Source of the DNA: Planctomycetota bacterium
Lineage (GTDB): Bacteria; Planctomycetota; SBBH01; JAHFOU01
Length of the DNA stretch: 6,742 nucleotides
Assembly (NCBI GenBank): GCA_023261525.1
Contig: JAHFOU010000127.1
Coordinates: 1 to 6,742, forward strand
Direction of reading: 5' to 3'
Part shown: positions 5,339-6,742 of the stretch, one piece after another
How positions within the stretch are numbered: position 1 is the first letter of the stretch
Layout of the letters: the number at the start of each line of letters is the position of its first letter
The notes under the pieces: model-generated
What the model saw: the letters and a program-made list of their open reading frames with translations, nothing else
Databases searched by the model: none
What the model was told of the DNA's origin: nothing
Translations under genes and position numbers: made by a program

Positions 5339-5512
5339 ATGGCGTGTTGCAGAGGCTGCGGAGCCCAGATGACCGAGGCGAACCAGCCTCCCCCGGGATC
5401 CAAGGCCGAAGTCGAAGGTCGTTGCAGCGGTTGCGCCAAGCTTCCCCAAGGATGGATCGTATTCCTGATCCTGGGGGCTCTGATGGCCCTCGGATTCTTG
5501 TTTCTGAGGTGA
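5339..5512 (+). CDS. small zinc-ribbon protein with C-terminal membrane anchor
   Basis: A 57-residue protein of no named family that I know. The N-terminus MACCRGCGAQ has a Cys-x2-Cys-Gly knuckle (Cys4, Cys7). A polar Pro/Glu/Lys linker of about 20 residues follows, then a second knuckle, RCSGCA (Cys29, Cys32). This is the layout of a minimal zinc ribbon. Residues 39-56 (WIVFLILGALMALGFLFL) form one transmembrane helix ending in Arg57, so the ribbon probably sits in the cytoplasm at the membrane. It begins 36 bp after the antiporter stop behind a very strong Shine-Dalgarno sequence and ends 28 bp before the GH15 start, so it belongs to the same operon. Possible roles, all inferred: metal or redox sensing, or assembly of the transporter. 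Zinc binding is predicted from the Cys spacing only. Confidence 0.75.
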   Translation: MACCRGCGAQMTEANQPPPGSKAEVEGRCSGCAKLPQGWIVFLILGALMALGFLFLR

Positions 5513-5540
5513 TGCTCATGATGCGGGAGGGATAAACGGG

Positions 5541-6742
5541 ATGCGTTTGGAGGACATGGGGATCATCGGGAACTGCCAGGTCTCGGCACTCGTGGAACGC
5601 ACGGGTGCGGTGGTCTGGTGCTGTCTGCCCCGGTTCGATTCGGAGCCGGTGTTCGGCGCCCTCCTGGACGAGAAGGAGGGTGGCCGGTTCCAGGTCGCGC
5701 CGGCCGGAGGGGAAGCTGGCGTCCAGCGTTACCTTCCCAACACCAACGTCCTGGAGACCCTCTTCGATACCCCGGAAGGGAAGTTCCGGGTGCTGGACTT
5801 CGCTCCCAGGTTCATCCTCCACGACCGCAGCTTCCGCCCCACCCAACTCGTGCGCATCCTGGATCCGTTATCCGGAGCGCCACGGGTCCGCGTGGCCTGC
5901 GAGCCGGTCCTGGGCTGGTCCAGGAAGCCGCCCCGCCGTCTCCAGGGCTCCAACCATCTCGACTTCGAAGGATTCCCTTCCCCCCTGCGCCTGACGGCGG
6001 ATGTCCCGCCTACCTACCTGGAAGGGCAGCCCTTCCCCCTGACCCGCCGACATCACCTGGTGCTCTCCTGGGGGCCTCCCGTAGAGGAAGCGCTCGCCCC
6101 GCTCTGCGAGCGCTACCTCAACGAGACCGTGGCCTATTGGACCACCTGGGTCAAACAGTGCAACATCCCCTACGCCTACCAGGACGAAGCCATCCGGTCC
6201 GCGTTGGCGCTGAAGCTCCACTGCTTCGAGGATACGGGGGCCATCATCGCGGCCTCGACCACCTCGATCCCGGAGGCTCCCGGCAGCGGAAGGACCTGGG
6301 ACTACCGCTACTGCTGGCTGAGGGACTCCTTCTACGCCCTCTCGGCCTTCCGATTCCTGGGCCAGTTCGAGGAACGCGAACGCTTCATCCATTACCTGCT
6401 CAACATCGCGGCCTCCAGCCCCAACCTGGACCTTCAACCCCTCTACCGGGTGGATGGGGGGCGGGACGTGGAGGAGCGCATTCTGCCGGATTGGCCCGGA
6501 TTCGGAGGGGAAGGCCCCGTGCGCGTGGGGAACGCCGCTGCGGGCCACCTTCAGAACGACATCTTCGGCGAGCTCGTGATGGCCCTCTCGCCGGTCTTCC
6601 TGGACGACCGGTTCCGGCAGGAGCAGTGCCGCGAGACCATGGATCTGCTGGAGCGCCTCGCCCACAAGGCCATCGCATCGGCTGGGACGCCGGATGCGGG
6701 GATCTGGGAATACCGTCGGGACTGGAAGCCCCAGACCTTCTC
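5541..6742 (+). CDS. GH15 glycosidase (trehalase/glucoamylase type), 3' end cut by window edge
   Basis: An inverting exo-glycosidase of family GH15, of the bacterial group that has a trehalase-like N-terminal domain and includes trehalases, glucoamylases and glucodextranase-like enzymes. The frame has no stop up to the right edge; 400 residues are visible of an expected 600 or so. The N-terminus MRLEDMGIIGNCQVSALV and VWCCLPRFDSEP (25-36) are typical of the N-terminal beta-sandwich domain. The (alpha/alpha)6 catalytic barrel starts near 210, with RTWDYRYCWLRD (251-262) in the substrate pocket, GHLQNDIFGEL (335-345), and GIWEYR (387-392), whose Glu390 is the predicted general acid. The second catalytic Glu would lie beyond the window. 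No signal peptide, so it is cytoplasmic. GGGAGG lies 10 nt before the ATG. With otsB nearby, trehalose or maltodextrin turnover is the likeliest role; otsA may follow downstream. Confidence 0.9.
   Translation, partial: MRLEDMGIIGNCQVSALVERTGAVVWCCLPRFDSEPVFGALLDEKEGGRFQVAPAGGEAGVQRYLPNTNVLETLFDTPEGKFRVLDFAPRFILHDRSFRPTQLVRILDPLSGAPRVRVACEPVLGWSRKPPRRLQGSNHLDFEGFPSPLRLTADVPPTYLEGQPFPLTRRHHLVLSWGPPVEEALAPLCERYLNETVAYWTTWVKQCNIPYAYQDEAIRSALALKLHCFEDTGAIIAASTTSIPEAPGSGRTWDYRYCWLRDSFYALSAFRFLGQFEERERFIHYLLNIAASSPNLDLQPLYRVDGGRDVEERILPDWPGFGGEGPVRVGNAAAGHLQNDIFGELVMALSPVFLDDRFRQEQCRETMDLLERLAHKAIASAGTPDAGIWEYRRDWKPQTF

Noticed and set aside
4108..5535. Long plus-strand open frame of 475 codons overlapping the antiporter
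   Set aside because: It reads as a Gly/Pro/Arg-rich product without domains, the usual shadow of a GC-rich gene. The antiporter frame has clear family motifs and membrane helices.
5512..5535. Seven-codon frame (MLMMREG) between the zinc-ribbon and GH15 genes
   Set aside because: Too short to support. The sequence is better explained as the Shine-Dalgarno region of the GH15 gene.

Overview
The window is about 6.7 kb of high-GC, gene-dense bacterial chromosome. Genes abut or overlap by a few bases, and the coding third positions are mostly G or C. The protein families (a YiiX-type amidase, OtsB, a MarR regulator, a ClC channel, a CitMHS_2-type antiporter and a GH15 enzyme with a trehalase-like N-terminal domain) fit a free-living bacterium. 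An environmental lineage such as Acidobacteriota (Holophagae) or a relative is possible, but the taxon is a weak guess from gene content only. There are no rRNA or tRNA genes, insertion sequences or CRISPR arrays.

Layout. (1) Bases 2-619, plus strand: the 3' part of a YiiX/YaeF-like permuted papain-fold amidase, cut by the left edge. (2) Bases 650-3289, minus strand: a compact operon transcribed leftward in the order otsB (trehalose-6-phosphate phosphatase), marR-like regulator, clc (chloride channel or transporter). Its stop/start junctions are TGATG (otsB-marR) and a 10-bp gap (marR-clc). It converges on the amidase gene. (3) Bases 3290-3878: a divergent intergenic region of 589 bp. It holds a perfect 14-bp palindrome placed so that it would touch two back-to-back sigma70-like promoters, plus several tiny ORFs, two GC-rich hairpins and no recognisable known gene. 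(4) Bases 3879-6742, plus strand: a second operon made of a 45-residue single-pass membrane protein, a CitMHS_2/NhaD-like sodium:proton antiporter (TGATG overlap), a 57-residue zinc-ribbon plus transmembrane protein, and a GH15 glycosidase that runs off the right edge.

How the genes may work together (inference). Both arms combine trehalose metabolism (OtsB; GH15 of the trehalase/glucoamylase type) with ion transport (ClC; Na+/H+-type antiporter). A MarR-family regulator encoded in the left arm could act on the shared palindrome. This looks like an osmotic, pH or ion stress module. The two small membrane proteins, both carrying CxxC motifs and both sitting next to the antiporter, are the least explained parts.

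A second theme is translation initiation. Genes inside operons mostly have Shine-Dalgarno sequences. In contrast, the first start codon after each promoter-like element lies 6-7 nt after a -10 hexamer and lacks a Shine-Dalgarno sequence, which is the pattern expected of leaderless mRNAs.
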